A stretch of DNA of 64,000 nt from Diospyros lotus (Eukaryota; Streptophyta; Magnoliopsida; Ericales; Ebenaceae): positions 18,465,366 to 18,529,365 of the forward strand of contig NC_068351.1 in assembly GCF_014633365.1 (NCBI RefSeq). Reading direction: 5' to 3'. This document shows positions 19,246 to 32,053 of this stretch, piece after piece. The notes beneath the pieces are model-generated. The model did no database searches. It was given only the letters and a program-made list of their open reading frames with translations, and had not been told where the DNA came from. Numbering within the stretch: position 1 is the first letter of the stretch; every line of letters begins with the position of its first letter. Made by a program: the position numbers and the translations under genes.

Positions 19246-22200
19246 TGAAAAACATAGTTAGCTTAAGAGGAAGGTGAATTAGGCCTCACCTTTAAAATTT
19301 TTTCTCAATTTAACTGAAGGAAAATATAAAAGAAAACCTAAAGAACGAAGTACATAGACATTTTATAGTGGTTAGGCTAGCAGCCTACTCCACTACCTTA
19401 GCTCCTCTATAACGACTCATTGGTGGGTCTAGGAGTTATTAATATTTTATTTGTGACCATTGGCAATTTTGCTCTTATTAAATTAAATGTGAGAAATATC
19501 TTATGTGGTAAATGAATGTAAATAAGTTATGTGTTGAATTAATGAGTTTGGGTTGCTCATTTGGGCCTAAGCCATGTAGTAGTGTGTTGTGTATTTAGTT
19601 GATGGGTTGGGCTTGAGTCTATTGGTAAAAGTTGTGTTTTAAATTAAAATAGAATGACATAAATGGGCTTTGCTCATATGTGATGTGTTTGGATTAAAGG
19701 ATTGGGCTTTGGAAACTTGGGTTGAGCCGAAGAGGAGATTTTGTATATTTTAATTGTTGTAATGTTGTGAAGCCCATTAGGCTTAAGGATATGCTGAGGC
19801 CTTTGAGTTGGGCTAATGAAATGGGCTTTGGGCCCATGTACATAAAGTTGTGTATTTATTTAATAAAAGTTGAAATGATTTATGAAAAGTCTAAAAAGGG
19901 TTTATGTTTGTGTTGTGTGTGAAAAAAAGGTAAGGATAATGTGGGGGTTTCACAAATGAATGGGATAAAGAAAATGAGAAAGAAATAAGAAATGCAAAAT
20001 GACCATAAGGGGCATGAGATATTTTGTGTTGTATGTGTATATGAGGGCATTTTGGTAATTTTTGAAGGGAGAGTGGTTGGTAGCCCACTCCTCCTCATCT
20101 TTCTCTCCATGCCTTCATGCTTTTTCTTCATTTTTCTCCTTCTTCCGACGGAAGCCTCTTATTCTATTCTCTTTTTTCTTATTCTTTTTCTCCTTCCATT
20201 TATCTCCTTGTTTGGAGCTTCAAGAAGTGGGGATGTTGACCTTATCGGAAGGTTTTTCTTCTCTTTGATTTTCTTTCTCAAGGAAAGTTCTCTTGCACTC
20301 CCTCTCTTTTTAATGGTTGGTGCAAGTTCTTTCTTTTGGCAAGCTTATTTCTTGTTTTCCTCTTTGATGTGAAAAGTTAAATCTTCTTATTACCAATAAT
20401 TTGGAGTGGTCTTCCAAACTTTTGGAGTTATTTTCTTGAAATAAGTAAGCTTTGTTTATATTCATAAAAACAGATTGTGGGTTTTTGTTTTATTATCATT
20501 GGATGTCTTGAAAATGGTTTCGTTGGGATTTGTTCACCCCATTATTCTTTCATGGAATGACATTATGGGTTAGGAAGCTAGAATGAGAGTTTTTGGGGGT
20601 TTGGTGTCCATTTTGAGTGTTTTCGATGGATTTTTGGCTTTTCTCCTTCGTTCTCGGCCAAGTCGACTCATCCAGGAGGTCAAGTCAACTCGGGTCGAGT
20701 CAACTAGATTTTGGGCGAGTCAACTCGGGCCAAGTCGACTTAGATTTGCCTCGAGTGGACTCGGCCGCAACTTGACTACACTACGCGTGCTTTGCTATTT
20801 CGACCATAACTTTTGATGTAGAACTTGGAATTGCGATCCGTTTGAGCCGTCATAAACTAGACTTTGAGGGATTCAATTTGACATATAATATCATATATTT
20901 AGGATATTATTTGAGTTAGTTAAGGCTTATCTTAATCCATATCAAGTAAGATTGTTAAAGTAAATTGTTTTTAACTGCTTCCTTTGATATCCCTCAATCC
21001 TCTAAAATAATAGTATGTGGTTGAAGACACCTATACGTATATACATGGGATTCATGTGATAATAGCATAAATGAGTCGCAAGATGAAGCATTTGGGAATT
21101 TAATGAGAAATGTTCTTGGTTGGCATGTCCATGGTAACTCACGTGTGTTGCATGACTATCATTATATGGATAATTGCCCTTAATTGATGTGGTGAAATCT
21201 ATTCAATGTGAAATGTGTGGAAGAGCCAAGAGCTCTAATGGAAAATCAAAGTGAGGATGTGTGAATGCCATTTATCATAGCATTGTTGTGGTTGTGTTAC
21301 ATGGCATTGTGTTTCTATATTACCTCACTTTGTGATGTTGGATCATGGGTTGCGTTCATTGGGGGGTTATGCTTTGTATGTGATGGGAGCGTGAGCATTG
21401 GCATGTCATGGTTAGCCTGTGAGTGCTGACTTGTGTATGTTAGGCGAGCATATGTATTAGAGCATTTGTGTGTGTGTGGATTCTTATGTGGGCGTAGCAT
21501 GGCCTAATGCTTGGCTTATGGGGGTCTGGTCATCACGTTAATGCTGCAAGAGCCATTGCATTCCTTATATGTTGCATTGCATGGTTCCTTTGTGCGCAGT
21601 GGTGATGGTGGTGGAAATTGGCTTGTGCTTATGGTGCATAAAATTATGGGTGGAGGCCCACAACAGCTAGATCCTGTGATGCGTAAGACTATGGGTGGAG
21701 GCCCACAATAGCTTGTAACCTTGATAAGATTGTGAGTGATGTGACACATGATGATGATGGTGATGGATGTGAGATGAGAGCCTTGGACTCATGTTGTTGT
21801 TTTGGTAGCCTGCCCTTGGCTACAACAGGTTTGTATACAGGGTCTTAGGCGCCATTATGTACATTTTCTTATGTGGGCCCTAAGGACCATATGTGTGCAT
21901 CCATATATTGATGTTATGGCTGGGTATCTTGAGATATAATTACATGGCATAGATTGTGTGTCATCTATGCTTTTGGGGATGGTATGTGTCCATATGTGGC
22001 ATGATATGAATGATGTTTAGGGAAGTTTGGTCATATCCAATTTTTGTTATTTTGATACACTTGCTGAGCCTTATGGCTTACATTGGAAAATATGTTTGAT
22101 AAACAAAAATAAGAAATGGTATTTTTGTGAGGTTGTTGTTAAGTGTAGAAGGCATAAACCCAGTTAGTGTTATATGTCGGGTAATGATTTTCTTTTGGCT

Positions 22201-23790
22201 CCGAGTTTTTCATGCCTTCATATATGGATCTATTGATGCTTCCCTTTTGCTATATGCTTGCTGAGCTTTGTGACTCACCATTTCTTCTTTTGTCATTCCA
22301 GGTAAGTGAAAGATAATTATTCAGAGCAAGTTCTAGTTATATGTGTACAGAGATGTCCCGGCCTCAAAGATCCATGGGTGTAGTTTGAGGGCATGATTAG
22401 AGGGTTTCATTTTGTATTTAAAGTTTCGATGCCCTTTTACTTTGAAAATGTATGGGTTGTAGACCCGAGCATGTAATGTAAAGAATGATGTATAATATTT
22501 ATTTTAGCTCCTATTGATAGTGAGCAAATATGGGAATGAAAAGAATTTTTGAAAAATTTTGAGTGATATTTGTATCTGTATCCATTTTGAATGGATCTTC
22601 TTTCGGACTTCCTATGCTAGCGGGTAATCTAGAAGCGGGCCCTGACATCCTCACCAAGAATTTAGTCAACCAACTTACTCGAGTAGCTTTTGTAAAAGAA
22701 CCAGCTACAAACCTTTTTACAAATGACTTTTAATAGAATTAGCAACAACCACTGCCTTTTGCAAGGATAAGGCGTAACCTTTACAACTTTCAAATAAATG
22801 AGAATAAAAGATATACAAGAAAAGTTTTGAAAGAAAGATAACAAAATACAGTTACTTCTCTTGGGTTACAGAGATGAAAGAAGATAGGAAAAGTAAGCTT
22901 AGTCTCTCTTTTCTTTCTAAGGATGTACATGAAGAAAACACATTTGAAACTCTTTTCTTGAGAAATTAGATTGTTTTCTGCTTCTATGTTGTTTTTCTAT
23001 TGTCTCTCTTATTCATTCTCGAGCTCTTTATATAGTGTTCCCGTCTTAAATGCTCTACTACTTTATGCTTGAATAATTTTTTTTTTTTAACTACCAAATT
23101 TCCCTATAAACTAGCTCACAAAGAGATTAGAAATAGATATTTAGTATACAAATTATCTCAAAATGATCAATCAGCATTTAATGAACTAATCAAGAGATGA
23201 AAAGCAAAAATTGCATACATTAAATGTGATGTAACGACTATAAATTCAAAATCAACAATTAATCACTCGAGGGAAATTTCATATTATTCGATTAATTTTG
23301 GCAATCACTTGAGTGCATACAATTTGTAATTGACTAATTTTGGATTTTACTTGATTACAAACATTTGTATTCGATTAAATTTTTGGAAGAGAGACTTGAA
23401 TTTTCTTTGTGAATAATTACTTGATTGCATTTTTTATTTTAATCGATTATGCTATAAAATCTATTTGATTACAAATTTAAACATTCGAATATACTAAAAG
23501 TCTAGAGATTTGACAATCTACTTGAGAATTAATATTCGATTACAATTTGGATTTAATCAAGTATGCTAAGATATTCACGCAATTATAATTTTGTGTACTT
23601 GATTACTCTTGCCATTCTAGAGACTTGACATATCACTTGCGAATTACTACTTGATTACAAAATAGATTCAATCGAGTATTCTTTCTTACTTACTCAAATA
23701 CAATTTAACTTATAATCGATTATCTTTATATGCAGAAATGATTTACTCAAATATAACAAAATTTTACTTCATTGACTAATAATGGTTATC
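19246..23790 (-). mobile_element. Copia LTR remnant (minus strand), split by a Ty3 solo LTR
   Basis: The left part (19246-19407) carries the family's GAGGAAGGTGAATTAGGCC and CCACTACCTTAGCTCC landmarks. It continues at 22653 after the nested LTR. A minus-strand TATA box (CACTATATAAAGAGC) lies near 23022-23036. Upstream of that on the minus strand, at about 23270-23760, there are many TTGATTAC/TCGATTA-type repeats. The outer ends are approximate because no target duplication was recognised. Confidence 0.55.
19408..22647 (+). mobile_element. Tekay-like Ty3 solo LTR with TCCTC duplication
   Basis: Flanked by TCCTC at 19403-19407 and 22648-22652. Starts TATAACGAC (first G mutated from TG) and ends CTATGCTAGCGGG...GGGCCCTGACA, the same end as the intact LTR at 42708-45203. 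It contains an AGTCGACTC/AGTCAACTC cluster at about 20659-20770 and the CTTGCTGAG...CATTCCAGGTAAG block near 22257-22306. The ORFs inside are short and lack known domains. Confidence 0.85.
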
Positions 23791-24071
23791 TGTTAGACCC
23801 ACACAAGACCAAGTACCAAACAAGTTATGTATTCTTATATGCTGATGTTACTATATCATGGTGATATTTGAAATAAAGAGTTTTGGCAACATCTTCTAAT
23901 CATTTTGAGATACTTGTGATTCATGAAGCTAATAGAAAATGTATTTGATTAAGGTCCATGATATAGCATATTCAAGAAAAGTGTGGGCTAGACACACTAA
24001 AAGAATAATTGATAGTGCGATATGAAGATAATGTTACATGCATTATATAAATAAGAAAAGCTACATCAAAG
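23791..24071. other. Unassigned AT-rich spacer between LTR remnants
   Basis: No gene or clear element end. A TGTTAGACC at about 23789 resembles a copia LTR terminus but lacks a matching partner. Confidence 0.35.
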
Positions 24072-24689
24072 GTGGCATCGATATTTTTTTCTTGTGTTTG
24101 GTTTTGATGATGAAAAACAATTGGTTCCTAAACCAAGTTATGAGTATGTTTTCGGTTTTAAATAAAAATCAATTTCAAAATTGAAATGAAGACCAATTTC
24201 ATATGCAGATCAATTTTGAAATGCAAATTATTTCTTTATCATAGTCTTGAGACTCAAAAGGATATTCAAAAATATGTTTCAAAATTGGTTTAAAATGTTG
24301 GAGAAAATGGAGCAAGATGGTTTAAAATCAAAGGACAAGTTGTCAACAGATTCTAAGAAACTGTCGGTCATTTTGGATATTGCTATCGACCGGCCTTCAT
24401 AAGGTTGTCAATTGGACAAATGATAGCTCCTGGTTGTTTGCTGTTGACTGTCATTGCATCATGTATTGTCGACTGTTTCTGGTAAATGTCGACCGTTTTA
24501 ATCAAAGTATTGTCGATTGCTTTTTGAATTGTTGAACTAACTTATCGACCGATTCTTTGAATATGTTGACCGTTTTTATGTTAGAAACTTCCAACGACCA
24601 ATTTGACAACTCATCCAATACGCTCCACCTATCACCAACGATTATATTTTTCGAAAGAGCTTGCTAAACACTATAAATAGAGGGCTGGA

Positions 24690-27490
24690 TGTAACATCCC
24701 GATTATTTGGGAACATATAATAAACATTAATTTGTGTATTTGAAGTTAACTATGATCTATTGAGATTTGTGGATTTGAGAAATTCAGTGAAGAATATTAA
24801 ATTTATTATATTTTTAAATAGGAATTATATTACCAAGTGTTTATAGTTAATAAAGAAAAATATTAATATAATAATTGATGTGTTGTATGGGATATATTTA
24901 AAAACTAATAATAATAATAAAATAAGGCAAGTGAAGGGATTTGAAAGTGAAGTGGCTGATGTGCGTATATGTGATGATATAGTATATTAATAGCAAATAT
25001 TAATTTAAGTTAATGCATGTTATGCTAATATCATATTATATTAACTTAATAAACATATCGTGTGTGACATAAAAGCAAGGAAAGTGGGGATGAAGAGACT
25101 TCCATGAACTGCCACCTCAATTAATACATATGTGTGCGTGCGCGTGTCCCTAGCATGTGAAAGTCAAATGCTGTGGCTAGGAAGAGAAAAGGGAGAAAAG
25201 ACAATTGAAAGGGAAAAATTGGCAGAAGGACATGAATGCATCTGGGGGAAGCGAAATGGGATGGAGACCTAGCTTCCAAGGTTCTAGTTGCATGCTATAT
25301 ACGTGAGTCTATATGTATAAATATTAAATTGTTAGCATAATATATTATTAAAGAGAATTGAGAGGGAGGCGGTGGAGTTGGCAGAGACTTAAGGTGCATA
25401 TAGATTTATAAGTGTTAATATATAAAGAAGGGAAAATGGGAGAAGAGGCAGCAGATTTTTGTGGGCTTTTGGTGTGAGGATTTTCTCCTCTCTTTCTTCT
25501 TTCTCTCTTCCTTTCTTTCTCCTTGGTTCTCAAGGCTTCAAGTTCAGCGCCTTACTTCTTCGCTTCAGCAGCTTTGTCCAATGCCTTATGCTATTCGGTT
25601 CTTCCGTCCAGTTCGACCAGCAAGCATTCTGTGTGTGATTAATTATATATATACGAAGGGGTGACAGCAAGGTGCAGGCAACACCAGTGGCACCAGCAAC
25701 GGCCTTGTTCCGTTACCTTATTCCTCTTGAAGTGAGGTTATAATTTGAAGGATTGTGGCCACGGTTAAGGAAAAATGCAAGGAACCCCTCTGTAAGCTGT
25801 TGGAAATTGATACACAAAGCAAGGAAACCAAATTCAAGTTGTGGAGTGATTCGGGGAAGGGAAGTAGGCTTGAGGAAATTGACGTTCTTGCTACAAGATT
25901 CAGGATTAAAGGGGAGTCTCAAGTCGTGATGTCGGCTATCTTATTACTTTGAGAAATTTAAGGAAATTATCTAAGGCAAGTTTTCACTCATTTACTTTCC
26001 ATTGCAAGCTCTTTACTTCCTTTGTGAGCTCCTTCCATTTTATGAATCCCATGCCTTTCCTTAATTCGATTCGGTTCCTCGTATTAATTATACGAATTGA
26101 GTATTTTAATGGTATGAATTAATTTAAATTAACTATGAGACTCACTGAGGTTTTATTTGTTGTGTGACTACAGGGTATTGTATCACCCCTATTTCTTTGG
26201 GAATGATGCCGAACCTAATCCGAGGCTAGGTTTCTAGAAGATTGGAGGGATTTGGTTATAGTTATGGTTTCCCACGAGTGGGAGTCTTAATAAATAGAGG
26301 CATGAGCTGTTAATCGGTGAGGTGACGTGTTGATCATTTTGTGACACGGGAGCGAACCGTCGACCAGGCCTGGGATGGTTGTTGACCGGTTAATCCTTAG
26401 TCACAAATTGTCGACCGGTGCTTGGTCACCGTCGACCGATTTTTTCATTATGTGACATATTGCATGGCATTGCAGTGCATGAGATTGGACTTGCATTCAT
26501 TAGGGATCATGCGTGTATGTGTTGGGGGTGTGAGCATTGGCATGACATAGTTGGCCTACTGAGTGCTGACTTGCGTATGTTAGGTGAGCATATGCATTTA
26601 GAGAATTCGCTCGTGTGAATTCTTATGTGGGCGTAGCATGGCCTGATGCTTGACTTATGGGGGCCTTATCATCATGTTAATATTGCAGAAGCTATTACAT
26701 TTATTACTTGTTGCATTGCATGGTTACGATATTGTATATTTATGCTAGCTAGGGCCTCGAGCTCATTTATTTATGCTAGCCAAGGCCTTGGGCTCATATA
26801 TCTTTGCAAGCCATGGCTGTGGGCTCATATATCTTTGCTAGCCAGGGCCTCGGGCTCATATATTTCTGCTAGCCAGGGCCTTGAGCTCATATGATTTATA
26901 CTAGGGCTTCAGGCCCATATGGTGGATGCTAGCCAGTCCATGGTGGCGACAGGTTTGTATGCAAACTTAGGTGCCGGGTTATGCATTTCTTATGTGGGCC
27001 CCAAGGACTGCCACTGTGTGCATTGGTTTATTTATTTATGTTGATGGCTGGATGTTGTAATACATGACATGGCACTTTGATTTCCATCACGACATTTGAT
27101 GGGTGGTATTTAGTGTGAGAGATTTAGTCCCAACCGTACCATATTTCTTCTATTGTGCTTGCTGAGTCTTGTGGGTCACTTTGTTTTACCATCATTCTAG
27201 GTTGAGAAGAATAGTGCTCAAGGATGGTTGCTATGGCGCTTGTTATTATTTTCTTTGGATTCAGTGTACAGAGCAATCATAGCCGAAAAGATCTTTGGGG
27301 TGTGAGTTGTGATCAGGGGCTCTGATAGCGTATATGTTGTATTGGATTGATCAATTTTTTTTTACCTGAGATGTATATTTATATTTAATTTGCTTCTGCT
27401 ATTATATAATAATGGGGCAAATTCTTAGCCCATGCTTTTAAGTTATTAGCTGGTTGTAAATAAAGATCCAGAAAATTATGGGTCATCACA
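24690..27490 (+). mobile_element. Tekay-like Ty3 solo LTR with CTGGA duplication
   Basis: Starts TGTAACATCCCG, ends GGGTCATCACA, and is flanked by CTGGA at 24685-24689 and 27491-27495. It lies a few bases downstream of the TATA box of the copia LTR it entered. It has the CTTGCTGAGTCTTGTGG...CATTCTAGGTT block near 27158-27202, GTCGACC repeats at about 26355-26440, and a short tandem array of GCTAGCCAGGGCCTCGGGCT units at about 26745-26930. Confidence 0.88.
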
Positions 27491-27546
27491 CTGGATGATC
27501 ATTCAAGATATCCAAGAGAATTTATTACAAGGTTTCAAGTGCTCAA

Positions 27547-29054
27547 TGATGTTTTACACTTGTGATTAGTTTTGATAATGAAAAACAACATTTGGTTTTG
27601 ATCCCCAAGTCATGAGTCAAGTTTATGGTTTTTAACAAAAATCAATTTCAAATACTTTATTAAAACGAAAACCAAATGATTTATATTCTTATACATGGAG
27701 ATTTGCTCAAACATGTATTATGATGAAATCTCCTAAAATGATTTTTCAACTATTAGTTTTGAAATCCTTGGTCAACATAGAGTTAAAAGTGTTCTAAGGC
27801 AAAAGATCAACTAGAACATATTTTTGAAAATATTTTCATTTTAAAAAACTATCTCCCGATATTTCGATATCTAATATCTATTGTTGTTAAAATAATTTTT
27901 AATGAATTTTTCAAGAAATAGAAGACATGTATTTTGGAGGTACTAAAATTGCCAAATACCGAGTTTGTACTAAAACCAAAATTTTACTTTCTTATTGTTA
28001 TGAATTTTGATTTTTTGGATATTTTTATTGAATTCAAATGAGGGGTACTTTCTTATTTAGATTTATGTATTAAAGTAAATGAAAGGTAAAATATAAATGA
28101 AAGGTAAATATGTTGTGATGCTATAGATTGAATCATCAAACAATCTAATTTTTTCATTAGCAAAATTATCAACCGTTTGTTCCATCCTATCGACTGGTTT
28201 TATGGACCTATTGACCGGTTCTAATCTTGTTGTCGACCGGTTGCTCGACATGCTCTCAGTTGTTTGTTGTCAACCACTTCTGCATCACAACCTGTCGACT
28301 AGTATTATGAACCTATCGACTGGTTAGTCGCAGACAACATGTAATGGCTAATTTTTCCACTCTTCCAAAGTGATTTTTCCACTACCAACGACAAGATTCG
28401 TGAATGAGCTCTCAAGGCACTATAAATACAAGTCAAATGGGTGATTCAAACTCACCAAGAGATTACATTTCAAGCTTTCAAGTGCTTACTCTATTGTGTG
28501 CTTCATTGGTGATTTTGTTTCTCTCCCAAAGTCTTTGTGCTTATCTTTGTAAATTTATCTTCAAGCCTTATTGTATTATTGAGATAATTTGTAACTAAGA
28601 GTGATAACTCTTAGATCCTCTCTTATATTGTACTACTTTGTAAAATTTCTAACTTGTTGTATTAGAGGACTTGCTTATTAAAGCAAGGGGTTGAAATACC
28701 TACCTTAGTGCTAGAGGGCTTGCTTGGTTAAACAAGAGGTTGTATCTTCCTAGCTTATTGCTAAAGGGCCTATTCGGAGAGATATGAGGTTTTTAGTGGA
28801 TTGATTGAAAAATCCTTAGTGAGGAAATAAGGTAGTGGATTAAGCTTGGTTTAAGTCGAACCACTATATATCGTTGTGTCTCTTCTTTGCTTGTACTACT
28901 TCTTTCATTTATTGTTCCAAGCATTTCAATAACCTTCACTTGCACTAAAATCTTGTTTTTCATCAAAAGGATTTTCAAGTTCAATCATTTTTTTTTAAAT
29001 AACCTAATTCACCCCCTTCTTGGGTATTAGTGCCATTGCTATACAAACCTAACA
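27547..29054 (+). mobile_element. Copia (SIRE-like) solo LTR with CTCAA duplication
   Basis: Starts TGATGTTTTACACTTGTG, ends CAAACCTAACA, 1508 bp, flanked by CTCAA at 27542-27546 and 29055-29059. It contains GTCGACCGG/TCGACTGG repeats at about 28186-28330, a TATA box (CTATAAATAC, about 28421-28430) and the CACCCCCTTCTTGGGTATTAG end region of this family. A 64-aa ORF at the TATA box is fortuitous. Confidence 0.88.
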
Positions 29055-29652
29055 CTCAATTTTTTTATTCATTTTTCTCTCAAAGACTTTGTATTTATTT
29101 TTGAGAGATCTTGTATCTAAGAGATTTATCTCTTAGAATCTATTTTCTGTATAATCTCTTACATTTCCTAGCAAGGTTGCTAGAGGGCTTATATTGTTTG
29201 TAGGAGAATTATATTTTCTAGCAAGGTTGCTAGAGGGCCTACATTAACTGTAGGAGAATTGTAATTCCTAATGTTAGAGACTAAAAGGTCTACTTGTATT
29301 CAAGTATATAGGAGGTTATAGTAAAGTGTTTCAAAATCCTTAGTAAGAAGCTAAGGGAATGGATTAAGCTATTTGGATGAACCATAAATCGCTTGTGTCC
29401 CTCTATTGCTTTTGTTCTTGATTTCATTTTTTGCGTTAAGCAAATCCTCACTTACTCTCATTTGCATTAAAATCTCATTTTTTAGCAAAAAGGATTTCAA
29501 GTTCATTCATATTTTTAAAATAACCCAATTCACTCATCTCTTGGGTTGTGGTGCATTTTCTATACATTTATATCAAATACAACCAAACATATTTCTCAAA
29601 AATTCTTTTATACACATGATCTTTGGAAGAATGATGACATTGATGTTCAACA

Positions 29653-29760
29653 AATATGATCAAGTGATAAATTAACAAACTTATTTACAAAAACATTGCC
29701 ACCTGTAATATTTATAAAGTTGATACATAAGATTAGGGAGTGTAGACTCAAGGATATTTC
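29653..29760 (+). pseudogene. Copia RNase H C-terminal fragment
   Basis: In one frame from about 29668 the DNA reads LTNLFTKTLPPVIFIKLIHK, then RLKD. This is the usual tail of copia Pol (DLFTKxLP...KL). Nothing upstream of it remains recognisable. A run of 24 G at 29798-29821 follows, and then the short LTR at 29954. Confidence 0.6.
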
Positions 29761-29797
29761 ATGCATAACTATTGAAAATATTATTGAATCTTCTTGA

Positions 29798-29821
29798 GGG
29801 GGGGGGGGGGGGGGGGGGGGG
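29798..29821 (+). repeat. Homopolymer of 24 G
   Basis: An uninterrupted G24 run after TTCTTGA, downstream of the copia RNase H tail. The exact length is likely to be unreliable in any assembly. Confidence 0.9.
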
Positions 29822-29953
29822 AAGTTATCAATCACATGAGAATAGTGTACTTTTATTTTCTTCACCAAGATTTCTTTTGTTCTCGTTAGGTTTTTACTAG
29901 GGAAGGGTTTTTAATGAGGCTTGTTCATTATGGAGTGGTTATCAAATGAGCAA

Positions 29954-30541
29954 TGTTGTAAATAATTATCTTGATGGATAACCACTTAGATAGCATTTGT
30001 TAAAATGTGTAAAATAAGGTTGTATCAAAATAAAGTTTGAATGCTTTTCAGATCAAGATATAGAATGATCAAGATAAAACTGAGAAGTGTTTCAAGATTT
30101 TATCAAATTGTTTATTAAATTTTTTGAAATGTAGTGGATGACATATGAGTAATTTTTTATTATATGTAAAGTTCAAGATATGCTTATCTGAAGGGGAGAG
30201 AGATAATCATATCTAAAAAATGTCAGATAAGGAATCACGTGACTTCTTTTCCAAGAGTCGCTAGATAAATTTAACAAAAACATTGGAAATAGACAAAAAT
30301 TTGAAATATTTTTCATATTTTATATTTTAATTAATAAATACTGCCTTAAAGGATCAATCTTTTAAATGTGACCATACGATGACTATTGATTTTGAGGGTA
30401 CACTGAGAATGTAAACCATTATAAATGGAGTCACCCCATTGCTCATTTTGTATTGTTCAAAAAATCAAGAAATCTATTCATAAAAAAATTCTCTTTTTGC
30501 CTTCATTTTTTTTTATTTTACTTTCTTCAAATTTTATAACA
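29954..30541 (+). repeat. Short copia 3' LTR with a MITE inside
   Basis: Starts TGTTGTAAATAATTATC and ends TTTTATAACA. It follows a pol tail and the AAGGTTTT/TTTAATGAGGC-type spacer common in Tork-like copia elements. A TATA box (TATAAATGGAGTCACCCC) lies at about 30420. Removing the MITE at 29985-30351 leaves about 220 bp, a normal length for this group. Confidence 0.6.
29985..30351 (+). mobile_element. MITE, copy 1 (TGTTAAAATG family)
   Basis: The left end CTTAGATAGCATTTGTTAAA and the right end (reverse complement CTTTAAGGCAGTATTTATTAA) form imperfect terminal inverted repeats. The body matches the reverse complement of 39893-40271. It is non-coding, about 370 bp. The target duplication is not clear, so the superfamily is unknown. 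Confidence 0.6.
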
Positions 30542-32016
30542 CCATATTATTTATTCAATTTAATACATCGTATATTATTTTGAACTCTAATATTTCTTCT
30601 CACTTTAGTAATTCATCCGTCCCCCATGTGTTTTTCTGCTATTCCTTTAAAGTTATTTTTTATAGGTACAAATATATTTTAAATATATTAATTAATTATA
30701 TGTCAATTCAATCAATGAAATTATCAAAATATAAACCATTAATTATAATGTCATGTTGCCCGATATAACTTCAGGGGGGATGGGTGTGTGGGTTTCACCA
30801 CCCCCATGGTCCATGCCCTACTCTCATTTTGTTTGTGTCAAATAATATAAGAATTGTCGGATGCGGATAATAGAAAAAAATCTTTAATTATAAATAAAAA
30901 ATTAATAATAAATTAAAGAAAATACCTTCTATTTTTAAAGGCTGCCGTACGTTAACAGCTAAAGCTATATTAATTTACTTCAACAAATAATAAATAAAGT
31001 ATTTCAATGTTGAAAAAACAAATATTTAGAAAAATAAAAAGATGGGCCACCACCATTTGCATTATGACAAACTTCACAAGAGAAATTGACAAAAATGAAT
31101 CCTTTCCAAGCAAGCGTGGCCATGTGTACTAATTAATGTCCCTCTCATTAGTAATACTACTTTTATAAATACAAATCTATAAAAAAATAAAAAAAAATCT
31201 ATACAATATCATTTCCATATTAATAATAAAAGAAGTAAAAAGAAAAAACAAAAATCACCTACCCTAAAAAAATTTAATCAACCCAATCGAAAAGGTAACA
31301 AGAAAATCATTTAGAAATAAAGTAAGTGTCGCCAAATTTAAATAAGGGTTGAAGTTTTCAAGTTTAAATATTATGTTTTACGTGAAATTGAATAATCATC
31401 TATCATGTTTAAATTAAATTTAATAGCGAACGGATCAATAATATTGTCATTGATGATCTATTAACAAATATTTACCGTAATGAGCTTTGTAACATTTACA
31501 TGAATAATAATGTCAAATTAGTCACATTTAATGTAGTCTCATGGGTGAGGTGGGTAGAGCATGAATACTTACCAATTAGTTTAACCCTTTACTCACAAAT
31601 TAAAAAAATAATTTTTTTTTTTAACTTTTAGCTGAAGGTGAAATGGAGAGGGAACATAATCAGATGGTCCCAAAGAGCCTTATTAAGAGATTATTTTAAG
31701 AAACTGGAATCCATTAAACTCTCACTTTTAAATAATTAATTACTGAAAGGGAGTCATATTACAACTTAAAAATAGTTATGCAATAGATGGATGAGATTAA
31801 TAGTAATACTTTATAGTTAAAGATTATTTTAATATATATATATATATATATATATTGATATGGAGTGACGATTTTTTGTAAATATCTTTAGGGGCTGGCT
31901 CAGTGTGTCCATCCGAGACGAGATTCCTAGGCATCATTATCCAGTTTTGATTAAGAGAGAGAATCAGATGTCTAAGAATAAAGCTTAAAATAGTCAATGG
32001 TGTTTCATTCCTTCAC

Positions 32017-32019
<3 letters not shown>
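30542..32019. other. Intergenic DNA upstream of the dynein light chain gene
   Basis: AT-rich, with a (TA)n run at about 31832-31856 and no recognised ORF or element. Its right part should hold the promoter of the gene at 32051, but I see no convincing TATA box. Confidence 0.5.

Positions 32020-32050
<31 letters not shown>
32020..32050 (+). repeat. (GA)n tract directly before the ATG
   Basis: About 15 GA dinucleotides end exactly at the start codon of the dynein light chain gene. GA tracts in plant 5' leaders are known binding sites for BPC (GAGA-binding) proteins. The tract is in frame with an upstream ATG at 31997 and would encode an Arg-Glu repeat if translated. Confidence 0.9.

Positions 32051-32053
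<3 letters not shown>

Larger units (their letters stand above)
24072..29600 (+). mobile_element. Outer copia LTR, interrupted by two further LTRs
   Basis: The stretch begins near a TTTTGATGATGAAAAACAA landmark shared by the copia LTRs here. It has repeats of the form TTGTCGACTG/TATCGACCG at about 24360-24580 and a TATA box (CTATAAATAG, 24671-24680). It continues at 27496 and again at 29060, finishing with the CTTGGGTTG end region near 29560. The nested insertions are 24690-27490 and 27547-29054. The outer ends are approximate. Confidence 0.55.
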
